A DNA stretch of 64,000 nt from Dactylosporangium vinaceum (GTDB taxonomy: Bacteria; Actinomycetota; Actinomycetes; Mycobacteriales; Micromonosporaceae), in the NCBI RefSeq assembly GCF_019904175.1, contig NZ_CP061913.1, positions 11,842,001-11,906,000 on the forward strand, read 5' to 3'. The translations under genes and the position numbers were made by a program. The notes beneath the pieces are model-generated. The model was not told the origin of the DNA. It was given only the letters and a program-made list of their open reading frames with translations, and did no database searches. Positions 11,201 to 19,502 of this stretch are shown here, one piece after another (within the stretch, counting starts at the first letter, position 1; each line of letters opens with the position of its first letter).

Positions 11201-11657
11201 GTCGGCCACGGCGGGCGAGATGCTGACCGCCGACGCGTTCGGTGAGCTGCGCGACGTCGTCAGCCGGTTCTACAAGCTGATCTTCGTGGACACCGGGAAC
11301 AACGTGCGGGCCGAAAACTGGCAGGCCGCCATCGACGCCACCGACCAGCTCGTGGTCACCATGTCGGCGCGTAACGACTCGGCCGAGACCGCCTCGCGCA
11401 TGCTCGACCATCTGGAGCAGCACGGGCGGCAGCGGCTGGTGCGGCAGGCGGTCACGGTGGTGTCGATGCCGCCCAGCAAGCGGTACGTCGACGTGCCCGC
11501 CATCACCCGGCACTTCGCGGCCAGGACGCGGACCGTCATGATCGTGCCCTACGAGCGGTTCATCGACTCCGGCGAGCCCATTCGCTACGCGGGGCTGTCG
11601 GCCGCCAGCCGCGACGCCTGGCTCAAGGTCGCCGCGGCCGTGTCCGAGGGGTTGTAG
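8286..11657 (+). CDS. Very long Pro-rich N-terminus fused to a ParA/MinD-like ATPase
   Basis: 1123 residues. Residues 1 to about 800 are low-complexity Pro/Gly/Ser/Ala/Gln sequence, including GPASGGPASS repeats and two copies of a segment containing PPGAPPQDQPPGPNQGPP. The last quarter is a folded domain with the deviant Walker A NPKGGAGKT near residue 883, then AWDNNETQGTLGMR and VDTGNNV, as in ParA/MinD/SIMIBI ATPases. A Pro-rich tail on a MinD-like domain recalls EspI-type proteins of ESX-1 secretion loci, but no ESX genes are visible here. The GTG start follows GGGGAGGGAAGG. Likely a membrane- or polymer-associated positioning ATPase; partner unknown. Confidence 0.8.
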   Translation: MNDMVWPPDDNVDGRRGERAHKAGGPAPDQAGSSPWSQPPGSVDPLAWPPIRETPASADDEDKVPQHGRPVPHTPAGGEPISSPAGGIPVPGAGGIPITGGNGIPVSGGIPVPGPFGESPFTPRPAASTPPGPASPPPGAGSTAGPGAPVSGAPSFGGPAFGGPASGPGTPISSGPVSGGPASSGPASGGPASSGPASGGPASSGPASGGPGGSVPGGAATGPGAPARGGPASGSGPLGGPPAFGAPRLNLNAPASSTPAAGSTAPVPGPGASSSAPVSGPSASSSAPVSGPGAFPAAPVSGPGAFPGAPAAGPGAFPGAPGSGTPAPGSGPNPAPPAPFSGPPAPGPFSGAPGTGPAPVGPFSGPPAPTPFSAPPSGPFSTPPGSPLPPSAFGPPSGPTPSGQTPQSGQIPPPPGSMPPPPGSPPPPPGASPPFTGSVPPPPGTMPPPPGSMPPPGSMPPGSMPPGSVPSGSMPSGSMPPASWSTTGPPPGAVQMPPPPGPLPGAPMSGPPGPPFAGPPGAPMSGPPFAGPTGAPVSGPPGPPFAGPTGAPVSAPPGSPPPVSDGAPPAPATQVLSVVPPQGASTPEPPLTHPFGSPARPPKSAEPESSGPAQDTPAGPVGPPSPGPYQVPPTASPFGPPPGAPPQDQPPGPNQGPPTGAPLGPPPGVSFGPPPGPYQGPPAGSPFGPPPGAPPQDQPPGPNQGPPAGPPFGPPQDSPFGASQGPPPGMPFGPPQGQPGPPFGPPAGQMPPAGYMPPPGQMPPPGQFPPEPGPGQVPPPGAYGAGVGYAEPGTGNPAVPPLPPMPQENWHDGSTPTAEEFARRRQAKPADPVASQGLRGALAKSTMGLVSVGPGKRELEYRQEVEMVRRNFGGLRQVTVVNPKGGAGKTVAVLLLAMTFGQKRGGYVLAWDNNETQGTLGMRAQQDFHNRTVRDLLHNLRDFQGAQGRIGDLSQYVRAQGEGMFDVLASDESATAGEMLTADAFGELRDVVSRFYKLIFVDTGNNVRAENWQAAIDATDQLVVTMSARNDSAETASRMLDHLEQHGRQRLVRQAVTVVSMPPSKRYVDVPAITRHFAARTRTVMIVPYERFIDSGEPIRYAGLSAASRDAWLKVAAAVSEGL
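8821..8910 (+). repeat. Three 30-bp tandem repeats in the Pro-rich coding region
   Basis: The 30-bp unit beginning GTGGCCCGGCCTCCAGCGGC repeats at 8821, 8851 and 8881; the first two are identical and the third differs by one base. It encodes a ten-residue GGPASSGPAS-type unit in frame. Related but weaker repeats continue on either side and, with a 144-bp period, at about 10166-10410. Confidence 0.9.
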
Positions 11658-11660
11658 CAG

Positions 11661-12074
11661 CTACGAGAGTGCCGAGACCGCGGCCGGGTCGCTGTCGCGC
11701 AGGAATGTCGCGCAGCGCTCGGCCTCCTCGGCCTCACCGATCTGGCCGGCCGCCACCCCGAGGGCGTTCAGCGCCCGCAGGAAGCCCTGGTTCGGCTCGT
11801 GGGCCCACGGGACCGGGCCGTGCCCGCGCCAGCCGTTGCGGCGCAGCTGGTCGAGGCCCCGGTGATAGCCGGTCCGGGCATACGCGTAAGCCGTCACCGG
11901 CTCGCTCGCGCCCAGGGCCAGTTCGGCCAGGCGCGCCCAGGCGGCGCTGTAGGACGGGAACTGCGCGGCGACCGCCTTCACGGCCTCCTCGGAGTCGGCC
12001 TTGGCCAACAGGTCGGCCGCGTGCGGCTCGGCGGGCAGCAAAGTGGGCTCGGGCCCGGGCAGGAGGTTCTGCAT
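11661..12074 (-). CDS. DUF3151 family protein
   Basis: 137 residues from the chosen ATG (MQNLLPGPEPTLLP), which matches the usual start of this actinobacterial family; an upstream in-frame ATG four codons earlier is less likely. The body shows TPR-like helical pairs (SYSAAWARLAELAL, TAYAYARTGYHRGLDQLRRNGWRGHGPVPW, then ALNALGVAAGQIGEAEEAERCA). Function is unknown. It converges on the ParA-like gene with only 3 bp between the stops. Confidence 0.75.
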   Translation of the reverse strand: MQNLLPGPEPTLLPAEPHAADLLAKADSEEAVKAVAAQFPSYSAAWARLAELALGASEPVTAYAYARTGYHRGLDQLRRNGWRGHGPVPWAHEPNQGFLRALNALGVAAGQIGEAEEAERCATFLRDSDPAAVSALS

Positions 12075-12261
12075 GCCGCAATTCAACCAGAGACGGCCTG
12101 GCTGAACGGTTGAGCCCGCGCGAAGCGCACGGAGGGTGCAGCGCCGATCGCCGGGCGGCTAGAACTGAAAGTCCGGAGCCTCCCCAGGACCCGGTTCGCG
12201 GTGGCTCGATCCTCAGGATCGGGCCATCGTCGTTTGATCGGCTTTGGCAGGATATGGAGCC

Positions 12262-13482
12262 GTGCCCACCCCGCCACCGCCGGACGTCGTCGCGCTGCAC
12301 GACCACTCGCCGGACGAGATCGAGTCGCCCGAAGAACTCCAGTTCCACCTGAGCCAGGGAACCATCGCCGGCAAAATCGTCCAGGGCCTGGACCTGGCCG
12401 CCGTCGACCTGTCGAAGATCGACGTGGCCGACTCGCTGTTCATCGGGTGCCACTTCGCGGCCCTCGAGACGGTCGTCGACCTGCTGCTGCGCCGGGCCGT
12501 CGTGGTGCCGGAGTTCGCCGGCGTTCCGTACCCGACCCACCCGAGCCAGCTGTACGTGCCGGAGGACCTCGCGGCCGGGTTCGCCGCCGAGGGCTTCGAC
12601 GGCATGTTCGACACCGCGGTGTACCGGCACTTCCGGGCCACCGGCGGGGCGACGCCGGAGATCCGCGAGGCCGTCGCCCAGCGCATGCACGACTCGGGCA
12701 TCGACAACGCGCTGGCCAACGTGACAGCCGGGTGGATCGGCGCGCGCGGGCCGGCCGCGGCGATCGGCATCATGGGCGGGCACGCGGCGCTGCGGGGCGC
12801 GGTGGAGTATCGCAACGCCGCCGAGCTCGCCTGGCGCCTGGCGCGGGCCGACCGCCTGGTGGTGACCGGCGGCGGTCCCGGCGTCATGGAGGCGGCCAAC
12901 CTCGGCGCGTTCCTGGCCGAGCACCCCCTGGAGACAGTCGCCGCGGCCATCGACGCGCTCGCTGACGCTCCGGACTTTCACGACCACCAGCCGTACACCC
13001 AGAAAGCTCTGGAAGTTCGCGAGCGCTACGGGCGCCCGGTCCCGCCCACGCCCGACTCGGCCGCGCCGGCCGACCAGGCCACCGTCGACCCGGTCACCTG
13101 GGCGAAGCGCGGCGGCCTGGCCATCCCGACGTGGCTCTACGGCCACGAGCCGGCCAACCTGTTCGCGGCGAAGATCGCGAAGTACTTCTCCAACGCGATC
13201 CGCGAGGACACGATCCTGCGGCTGTCGCGGGGCGGGATCGTCTTCGCGCCCGGCATGGCCGGCACGGTGCAGGAGGTGTTCCAGGCCGCGACCAAGACGT
13301 TCTACGCCACCGACGGCGTGAGCGGACCGTTCGTGTTCCTGGACGTGGCCCACTGGAGCGAGCGGCTGCCGATCCGCGGCCTCCTGGAGCCGCTCCTGGC
13401 CGCCTCCCCGGTCGGCGACCTGCGCGAGCTGCTGCACATCACGGACGACGTCGCCGAGGCCGCGGAAATTCTGACCGCCTAA
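12262..13482 (+). CDS. LOG-family / Rossmann-fold nucleotide-binding protein
   Basis: 406 residues from the preferred GTG at 12262; a TTG 18 bp upstream is the alternative. An N-terminal extension of about 150 residues precedes a LOG/TIGR00730-like Rossmann core with GIMGGHAALRG, VTGGGPGVMEAAN and GGIVFAPGMAGTVQEVFQ, the last standing where cytokinin-phosphoribohydrolase (LOG) proteins have PGGxGTxxE. The changed PGMAGT and the greater length set it apart from classical LOG enzymes, so hydrolysis of a nucleoside monophosphate is possible but not assured. The 187-bp space upstream has a CGATCC-TCA-GGATCG hairpin at 12207-12221. Confidence 0.7.
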   Translation: MPTPPPPDVVALHDHSPDEIESPEELQFHLSQGTIAGKIVQGLDLAAVDLSKIDVADSLFIGCHFAALETVVDLLLRRAVVVPEFAGVPYPTHPSQLYVPEDLAAGFAAEGFDGMFDTAVYRHFRATGGATPEIREAVAQRMHDSGIDNALANVTAGWIGARGPAAAIGIMGGHAALRGAVEYRNAAELAWRLARADRLVVTGGGPGVMEAANLGAFLAEHPLETVAAAIDALADAPDFHDHQPYTQKALEVRERYGRPVPPTPDSAAPADQATVDPVTWAKRGGLAIPTWLYGHEPANLFAAKIAKYFSNAIREDTILRLSRGGIVFAPGMAGTVQEVFQAATKTFYATDGVSGPFVFLDVAHWSERLPIRGLLEPLLAASPVGDLRELLHITDDVAEAAEILTA

Positions 13483-13564
13483 GTGAACGCATTTCGCCAT
13501 TACTCAAAGTAATGCTGCTGTTACGTTGGGTCAGCAATAGGTTGCAGAAAGGAACCCAGACCCC

Positions 13565-14719
13565 ATGCCGCAGCAACGAATCTGGCGAAAACGAGCCGTA
13601 AAGCTCGCCCTGAGCACCGCCGCCGGCACCGCCATGATCGTCGGTGGCCTGCCACACGTGGCCTACGGCGCCGCGCTGAGCGGCACCATCGCGATCACCA
13701 CGCCGACCACCGGCAAGCTCGCCGCCGCCACCGCCAAGCAGGTCCTGACGCTCACTGTCACCGGCCAGACCCTGTCCGAGGCGCTCGTCACAAGCGTCGA
13801 CCTCGGCCCGGACTGTCTGGCCGTGCCGACGTACATCGTGACGAGCCCCACCACGATCGCCGTCAAGACGCCCACCGCCGGCTGCGCCGCGACCACCGTG
13901 GCGGCCGGCGACAACATCGTCATCAACTTCGCCGGCGGCAACACGCTGACGAAGACCGGCGGGCTCTTCTTCATCACCCCGCCGGCGATCGCGGCCACCG
14001 CGAGCAAGCCGGTCATCACCGAGAACAGCGCGCTGCTCAACACCGCCGATCAGGTGCAGCGGGTGCTCGCCGCCGGTGGCCAGACAGTGCGGGTCAAGGC
14101 CGCGAGCACCTACGCGTTCGACCCGCGCACCGCACAGGGCCTCGCGGTCACGTTCGGCGGCAAGGCCGTGACCGATCTCAAGGTCTACGACGACTCGGGC
14201 AGCGCCCCGGTCCTCGTCGCCGCGAGCGCGACCTCCGCACCGCCGGTCGGCAACTTCATGACGTTCAAGACGGGCGTCGGGATGTCTTCGAACGACGCCA
14301 GCCTGACCATCACCCAGGGCGGCGTCAGCAAGACCTTCGCGGCCGCCGACACCGGCGCCAGCGTCGTCGCCGTGCCGACTGTCACCTCGCTGAGCGTCAC
14401 CTCGGGCCGGGCGAAGGGCGCGACGAGCACCGTCCTGACCACGTCCACCCTCTCCGACAAGACGCTGGCCGACTGGCAGGGTGGCTCGGCGACCTGGGGC
14501 GTGAACTTCTGCGACAAGGCGGCCACGGTGACCGCGATCAACTCCACCGGCACCGGCATCACCGTCACGACGCCGGACGTCAGCGATGACGCCAACGGCC
14601 TCGGCACCGGCGTGTTCGCCGGCTCCTGCCCGGTGACGATCGTCGACCAGACCGTCTCCGGCTCGCCGGTCGTCGGCCCGGTCACCCCGGGCGGCTACTT
14701 CAACTTCCTCAACGAGTAG
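13565..14719 (+). CDS. Secreted protein, IPT/TIG-like beta-sandwich repeats
   Basis: 384 residues with a signal peptide: a basic start (QQRIWRKRAVK), a hydrophobic core and a likely cleavage after AYGA near residue 36. The mature part is rich in Thr, Ser, Val, Ala and Gly with regular short strands, resembling bacterial Ig-like or IPT/TIG surface domains. Cysteines come in pairs (DCLAV and GCAAT; FCDKA and SCPVT), suggesting disulphides outside the cell. No enzymatic motif is visible. The ATG follows AGAAAGGAAC and the gene ends at a strong terminator, so it is probably monocistronic. Confidence 0.7.
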   Translation: MPQQRIWRKRAVKLALSTAAGTAMIVGGLPHVAYGAALSGTIAITTPTTGKLAAATAKQVLTLTVTGQTLSEALVTSVDLGPDCLAVPTYIVTSPTTIAVKTPTAGCAATTVAAGDNIVINFAGGNTLTKTGGLFFITPPAIAATASKPVITENSALLNTADQVQRVLAAGGQTVRVKAASTYAFDPRTAQGLAVTFGGKAVTDLKVYDDSGSAPVLVAASATSAPPVGNFMTFKTGVGMSSNDASLTITQGGVSKTFAAADTGASVVAVPTVTSLSVTSGRAKGATSTVLTTSTLSDKTLADWQGGSATWGVNFCDKAATVTAINSTGTGITVTTPDVSDDANGLGTGVFAGSCPVTIVDQTVSGSPVVGPVTPGGYFNFLNE

Positions 14720-14737
14720 CCACCGAAACCCAAGCAG

Positions 14738-14769
14738 AAAGGCCCGGCTGGAGATCCAGCCGGGCCTTT
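14738..14769. terminator. Bidirectional terminator between secreted protein and fbaA
   Basis: A perfect 14-bp stem, AAAGGCCCGGCTGG and CCAGCCGGGCCTTT, with loop AGAT, followed by T on the plus strand and by a T-run on the minus strand. It lies between two convergent genes and can end both transcripts. Confidence 0.92.
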
Positions 14770-14780
14770 TGGCGACTGCC

Positions 14781-15806
<1,026 letters not shown>

Positions 15807-16023
15807 GACGGCGCTCCTTGACTATGTGGATCGTGCGGTTTTTGGAGCCGACAGGCACGGCTCCGCGCGGACCGCGCTGTCCCTGCACGGAGTATCTCGC
15901 AGGCCCGGCCCTGCCCCGACGCCGGGTGACCGGGCCGGGGAATTGCCGGGGTGCCGGGGCGGGGCGGGTCCGACCGCGTACCGTGGAGGACGGCCGAGCA
16001 AGCGAGCGACAGGAGCCGCGGCG

Positions 16024-16236
16024 ATGACCCAGCCAGACGAAGACCTGCTGGCCCTCGACGATCGTCTCGACCCGGACGTGCGCGATCCGGAGGCATCACC
16101 CGCCGACGCGGTCGAGCAGGCCCAGCCGGCCAACCCGCTGGACCGCCCCTACACGCCGCACGCGCGGCCGTGGGACGCGAACGAGTACGACGCGATCGAG
16201 CAGGACCGCGAAGTCGACCTCAGCGACGAGTACTAG
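16024..16236 (+). CDS. Small acidic protein of unknown function
   Basis: 70 residues starting at the ATG 8 bp after AGGAG. The protein is strongly acidic (LALDDRLDPDVRDPEA at the start, EVDLSDEY at the end), with no hydrophobic segment and no cysteine, and is probably disordered. Its 3' end overlaps the convergent LCP-type gene by 17 bp. I do not recognise a named family. The good ribosome-binding site supports that it is real. Confidence 0.6.
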   Translation: MTQPDEDLLALDDRLDPDVRDPEASPADAVEQAQPANPLDRPYTPHARPWDANEYDAIEQDREVDLSDEY

Positions 16237-17116
16237 AAGCGGCGTACTGCGGATGGGCGTCCAGCCAGGCGCCGACCCGCCCGTTGCGCATCGCGTCGTA
16301 CAGTCCGTCGCCGGCCGGCCGGTCGGGTAGCTTGACCGCCGAGATGCCGGCCGGGTCGACGGCGCCGAGCCGCTGCGGCAGGTCGAGAAGCGAGGCCGAG
16401 CCGCGGTGCAGCTCCACGGACGCGCCGGCCGCGGCCAGCACCGCCGGTTTGGCCGCGGCCTTGGCCAGCGCGGTCAGATACTGGTGCAGCACCTGACCGT
16501 CGCCCGCGACAAGCGACTGGCGCAGGCGATCCACCGCCTCGTGCGGGTCGTAGTGCCGGCATCCGGGCGCGCACAGGTCAACGCCACCGGCCGCGCGGGT
16601 GACCGTCTCGAGGCCACCGACGTCGATGACCGCGCCGCCGTCGAGGGCCAGCCCGGTGAGGCCGGCCACCGCCTCGGCCACCAGCTTGTATCCACCGACC
16701 AGATAGGCCCCATCGGCCCGCTGCCGGCCGAGACCGGGCAGGTCGAGCAGGAAGTCGCGCGGGAGGAGCACCTCATACGCGGTGCGGGCGCCGGGGTTGA
16801 CGTGCAGCAGCACTATCGCGTTGGCGTTCACCTGGACCGGCTCGCCGGAGCCGCGGTCGACGCCGATGACCAGCAGGTTGAGCGGCTGCCCGGGCGGCGG
16901 GGCGGCGACCGGCGGGGCCGTGCGCGGGCCGCTCAGGAACGGCATCAGCAGCAGGGTGAGCATGGAGCACAGGAACGTCAGGCCGGAGAACACCCAGCGC
17001 CGCAGCGCGCGCAGCCGCCGGGCCCCGACGACTATCGACTCGCCCAGCTCTGGGGTGGCCACCGGGACGAGCTCCTCGCGGCGGGCGAAGGTCTCGCGCA
17101 GCAGGTCGTCCATCAT
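16220..17116 (-). CDS. LCP-type (LytR-CpsA-Psr-like) membrane protein paired with a sigma factor
   Basis: 298 residues. About 50 cytoplasmic residues are followed by one transmembrane helix (LTFLCSMLTLLLMPFLSG) and an extracellular domain with LCP features: LLVIGVDRGSG, a VLLPRDFLLDLPG stretch like the SxPRD motif, and RADGAYLVGGYKL. The usual RSDTM catalytic aspartate region reads QVNANAIVLL, so phosphotransferase activity may be lost. The start ATG overlaps the sigma-factor TGA (ATGATGA), so the two are translationally coupled. That position is normally held by an anti-sigma factor, and a regulatory role is inferred. Confidence 0.7.
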   Translation of the reverse strand: MMDDLLRETFARREELVPVATPELGESIVVGARRLRALRRWVFSGLTFLCSMLTLLLMPFLSGPRTAPPVAAPPPGQPLNLLVIGVDRGSGEPVQVNANAIVLLHVNPGARTAYEVLLPRDFLLDLPGLGRQRADGAYLVGGYKLVAEAVAGLTGLALDGGAVIDVGGLETVTRAAGGVDLCAPGCRHYDPHEAVDRLRQSLVAGDGQVLHQYLTALAKAAAKPAVLAAAGASVELHRGSASLLDLPQRLGAVDPAGISAVKLPDRPAGDGLYDAMRNGRVGAWLDAHPQYAASSTRR

Positions 17117-17604
17117 GAGCCGGCCACCGTCGGCGTGAGGTGGGTGCGGAGCGTGGCCAGGGCCCGGGAGATCCACGAGCGGACGGTCCCGACCTTGGTG
17201 CTCATCACGTCGGCGATCTCGCCGTCGGAGAGGCCCTCGTAGTAGCGCAGGACCAGGGCCGCGCGCTGCTGGCGGGGCAGCCGGTCGAGCCACAGCCACA
17301 TCTCGTCGCGCTCGGCCAGGCTGTCGGCGTGGTCGGGCTCTTGCCCGCCGGTGTCGAGGTCCACTCCGCGCAGCGCGACCCGGCGCAGCCAGGAGCCGCG
17401 GTGCAGGTCGACGTACGCGTTGGTGATCATGCGCTTGACGTAGCGCTCAGGCAGGTCGGCCGCGGCGATCCGGCGCCACTTGAGCTGAGCCCGGATCATC
17501 GTGTCCTGGACGAGGTCCTGCGCCGTGTGCGGGTCGCCCGTCAGCATCACCGCATAGCGCAGCAGCGCCTGCAGCCTCGCCTCGACGAACTCTTCGAACG
17601 TCAA
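17113..17604 (-). CDS. SigE-family ECF RNA polymerase sigma factor
   Basis: 163 residues. Region 2 covers roughly residues 8-75 (LLRYAVMLTGDPHTAQDLVQ, then YVKRMITNAYVDLHR). Region 4 covers 105-155 (LPRQQRAALVLRYYEGLSDG, then GTVRSWISRAL). This matches the actinobacterial SigE-type ECF group often seen upstream of membrane proteins. It would direct RNA polymerase to envelope-stress promoters. The gene is upstream of, and overlaps, the LCP-type membrane protein. Confidence 0.9.
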   Translation of the reverse strand: MTFEEFVEARLQALLRYAVMLTGDPHTAQDLVQDTMIRAQLKWRRIAAADLPERYVKRMITNAYVDLHRGSWLRRVALRGVDLDTGGQEPDHADSLAERDEMWLWLDRLPRQQRAALVLRYYEGLSDGEIADVMSTKVGTVRSWISRALATLRTHLTPTVAGS

Positions 17605-17680
17605 CGAACGGACCCCTCGAATCCTCGGCCGCCGCCGGCCTCCGATCCATAGACGGATCGAAGACCGGCGAACATTGCGG

Positions 17681-18568
17681 CTACGGAATCAGCGGAGGGT
17701 AGGACGGGTCAAGCAGGCCCTTGTCGCGCAGCGCGACGTAGAGCGGCGTCGACTCGGGGTAGTGGCCCCAGTGGTGGTCGCCGTCGCCGACCCCGACGCC
17801 GCCGAGCAGCTGCTGCTGGACGGGGCTCAGGTCGTTCCACCACGGCTGCTGGGGCAGGCGGGCGATCTCGTCGCGGATCGCGATCCAGCGGTACGTGTAG
17901 CCGAGGAACACGCAGCGGCGGGTGATCTCGGAGTAGTTGAACGAGCGCGCGTGCCAGATCCGGCGGTCGAAGAAGACCACGTCGCCGGCGTCGACCTTGA
18001 CCTGGACCGCGCCCGGCGGGGCCGGCCACGGCACGTCGCGCTTCGGCGGGCCGGGCAGCCAGTTGGTCTTGTGGCTGCCCGGGAGCAGCGTCAGGTTGCC
18101 GCGGCCCTCCTCGGAGACGTCCGAGAGCCAGTACGCGAGCTTCACCGACAGCCGCGGCCGCGGGTCGGTCTCCAGCTCACGGTTCTGCCGGCCGCCGTCC
18201 TGGTGCCAGTGCCAGAAGTCCGGCTTCGGGGCGGGGATCGTCGGGTGCACGTCGAGGTGCGAGTGGTAGATGTGCACGTTCCAGCCGAGGATCGACCAGA
18301 CCAACGGGAACGTTGCCGGGTGGTCGATCAGACCGGCCAGCTCCGGGCAGCTCGTGACCGCGCTGAGCAGGTGCAGCGAGCCATCGGCCGCCCGCGGGTG
18401 CGTGGCGTGCGCGGTGTCGAGCACCGACGCGTAGTGGCGGACCTCGTCCGGGCTCAGCACGCCCTTCAATACGAGGTAACCGTCCGTATCGAACTGCTCC
18501 CGCTGCTCGCTCGTCATCGGCACCCAGTCGGTGCCGGCGGTCGGGCCGGCCGTCGTCGTGGCAGACAT
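17681..18568 (-). CDS. Phytanoyl-CoA dioxygenase (PhyH) family protein
   Basis: 295 residues from the ATG that follows GGAGAACGGGGC. Iron ligands of a 2-oxoglutarate-dependent non-haem dioxygenase are visible as HWHQD near the centre and RIWHARS downstream, followed by an arginine suited to 2-oxoglutarate (ITRRCVFLGYTYR). It should hydroxylate a small molecule using O2 and 2-oxoglutarate. The substrate is unknown and no ectoine or natural-product genes are near. An 8-bp inverted repeat lies just upstream. Confidence 0.85.
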   Translation of the reverse strand: MSATTTAGPTAGTDWVPMTSEQREQFDTDGYLVLKGVLSPDEVRHYASVLDTAHATHPRAADGSLHLLSAVTSCPELAGLIDHPATFPLVWSILGWNVHIYHSHLDVHPTIPAPKPDFWHWHQDGGRQNRELETDPRPRLSVKLAYWLSDVSEEGRGNLTLLPGSHKTNWLPGPPKRDVPWPAPPGAVQVKVDAGDVVFFDRRIWHARSFNYSEITRRCVFLGYTYRWIAIRDEIARLPQQPWWNDLSPVQQQLLGGVGVGDGDHHWGHYPESTPLYVALRDKGLLDPSYPPLIP

Positions 18569-18586
18569 GCCCCGTTCTCCAGTTCC

Positions 18587-18606
18587 GGCGCCGTCCACAC
18601 GGCGCC
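18587..18606. promoter_or_regulatory. Perfect inverted repeat upstream of the PhyH gene
   Basis: GGCGCCGT-CCAC-ACGGCGCC, 8-bp arms with a 4-bp spacer, ending 19 bp before the PhyH start codon on the minus strand. It can act as a 5' UTR hairpin or a repressor site; the sequence does not decide which. Confidence 0.5.
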
Positions 18607-18733
18607 TCCATCTGCAAGACGGCTGGGGGGCACCGCAGTGGGGGTCGTCCGATCGGTCAGGGTCTTCTAGCCGATTCGGGCGCAACGGAATAGACCGTTA
18701 TGACGTCGGTGTGCCGTATATGACTACACAGCG

Positions 18734-19502
18734 TCACGCGCCGAGCGATGCCGCCAGGTAGCCGACGACCCGGTCGCGCGGCCCGCCCTCGTCGCCGGAG
18801 GTGGCCTGGTGCAGCACACGCACGCCGAGGTCGAGGCCGCGGGCCCAGGCCAGCAGCCCCCGCAGCGCATACCGCCCGCACGCGGCCCGCTCCCCGATGC
18901 CATCGGCATCGAGCCGCACGATGGCGTCGACGGTCCGCGCGTCGGCCGCCTCGGCCTGCTCCTGCGTCAGATAGTGCGAAAGATCGGTGCTGCACAGCAC
19001 GATCGACCCGGGTGTGGCGACCTTCGCGAGCAGCGCGGCCACCTCCTGCGCCCCGGCGACTCCGATCGCCACCGGCAACACCTCGGAAAACCCCAGAACC
19101 TGCAGAAGCGGCAGCTGTACCTCCAGAGCATGCTCCGGCGCGTGCGGCACGTCGTCGGCCACGGCCAGCCCGCCGCCCACGAGCTCGCCGGCCGCCTCCA
19201 TGTCGATCGTCACAGCGCCGAGCGGCGTCGACCACGTGGACTCCGCCGGCACCGCCGCGCCGCGCAGCGGGACCCGGTGCGCGGGCCCCAGCAGGAATCA
19301 CCCGCTCGGCCGCGCGCCCGGCCAGGCGCCTGTAGACGTGCACGGCCGTCGGGCCCGACCACCGGTAACCGGCGTGCGGGACGACGTATGCGGGCGCGTT
19401 GTCGGTCTCTGGACGTACCCCCGCCAAAAGCTCTTCGATTGTCGTGCGGAGCTCCGCGGGGTCTTCGGGGTAGAAGCTCCCGGCCACCGCCGGCGGCCTC
19501 AT
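18734..19502 (-). pseudogene. amrB: AmmeMemoRadiSam system protein B (MEMO-like), frameshifted
   Basis: The first part (ATG at 19502) reads MRPPAVAGSFYPEDPAELR and VVPHAGYRWSGPTAVHVYRR, classic MEMO start motifs. After GRAAERVI the frame is lost. The rest continues in another frame as VPAESTWSTPLGAVTIDMEA, with VLCSTDLSHYL and YLAASLGA at the end. One extra base around 19291-19299 (ATTCCTG for an expected ATCCTG-like run on the minus strand) explains the shift; removing it gives a 255-residue protein of normal family length. Either the gene is broken or this is a sequencing error. It overlaps the radical SAM gene by ATGA, as expected for a working pair. Confidence 0.8.
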
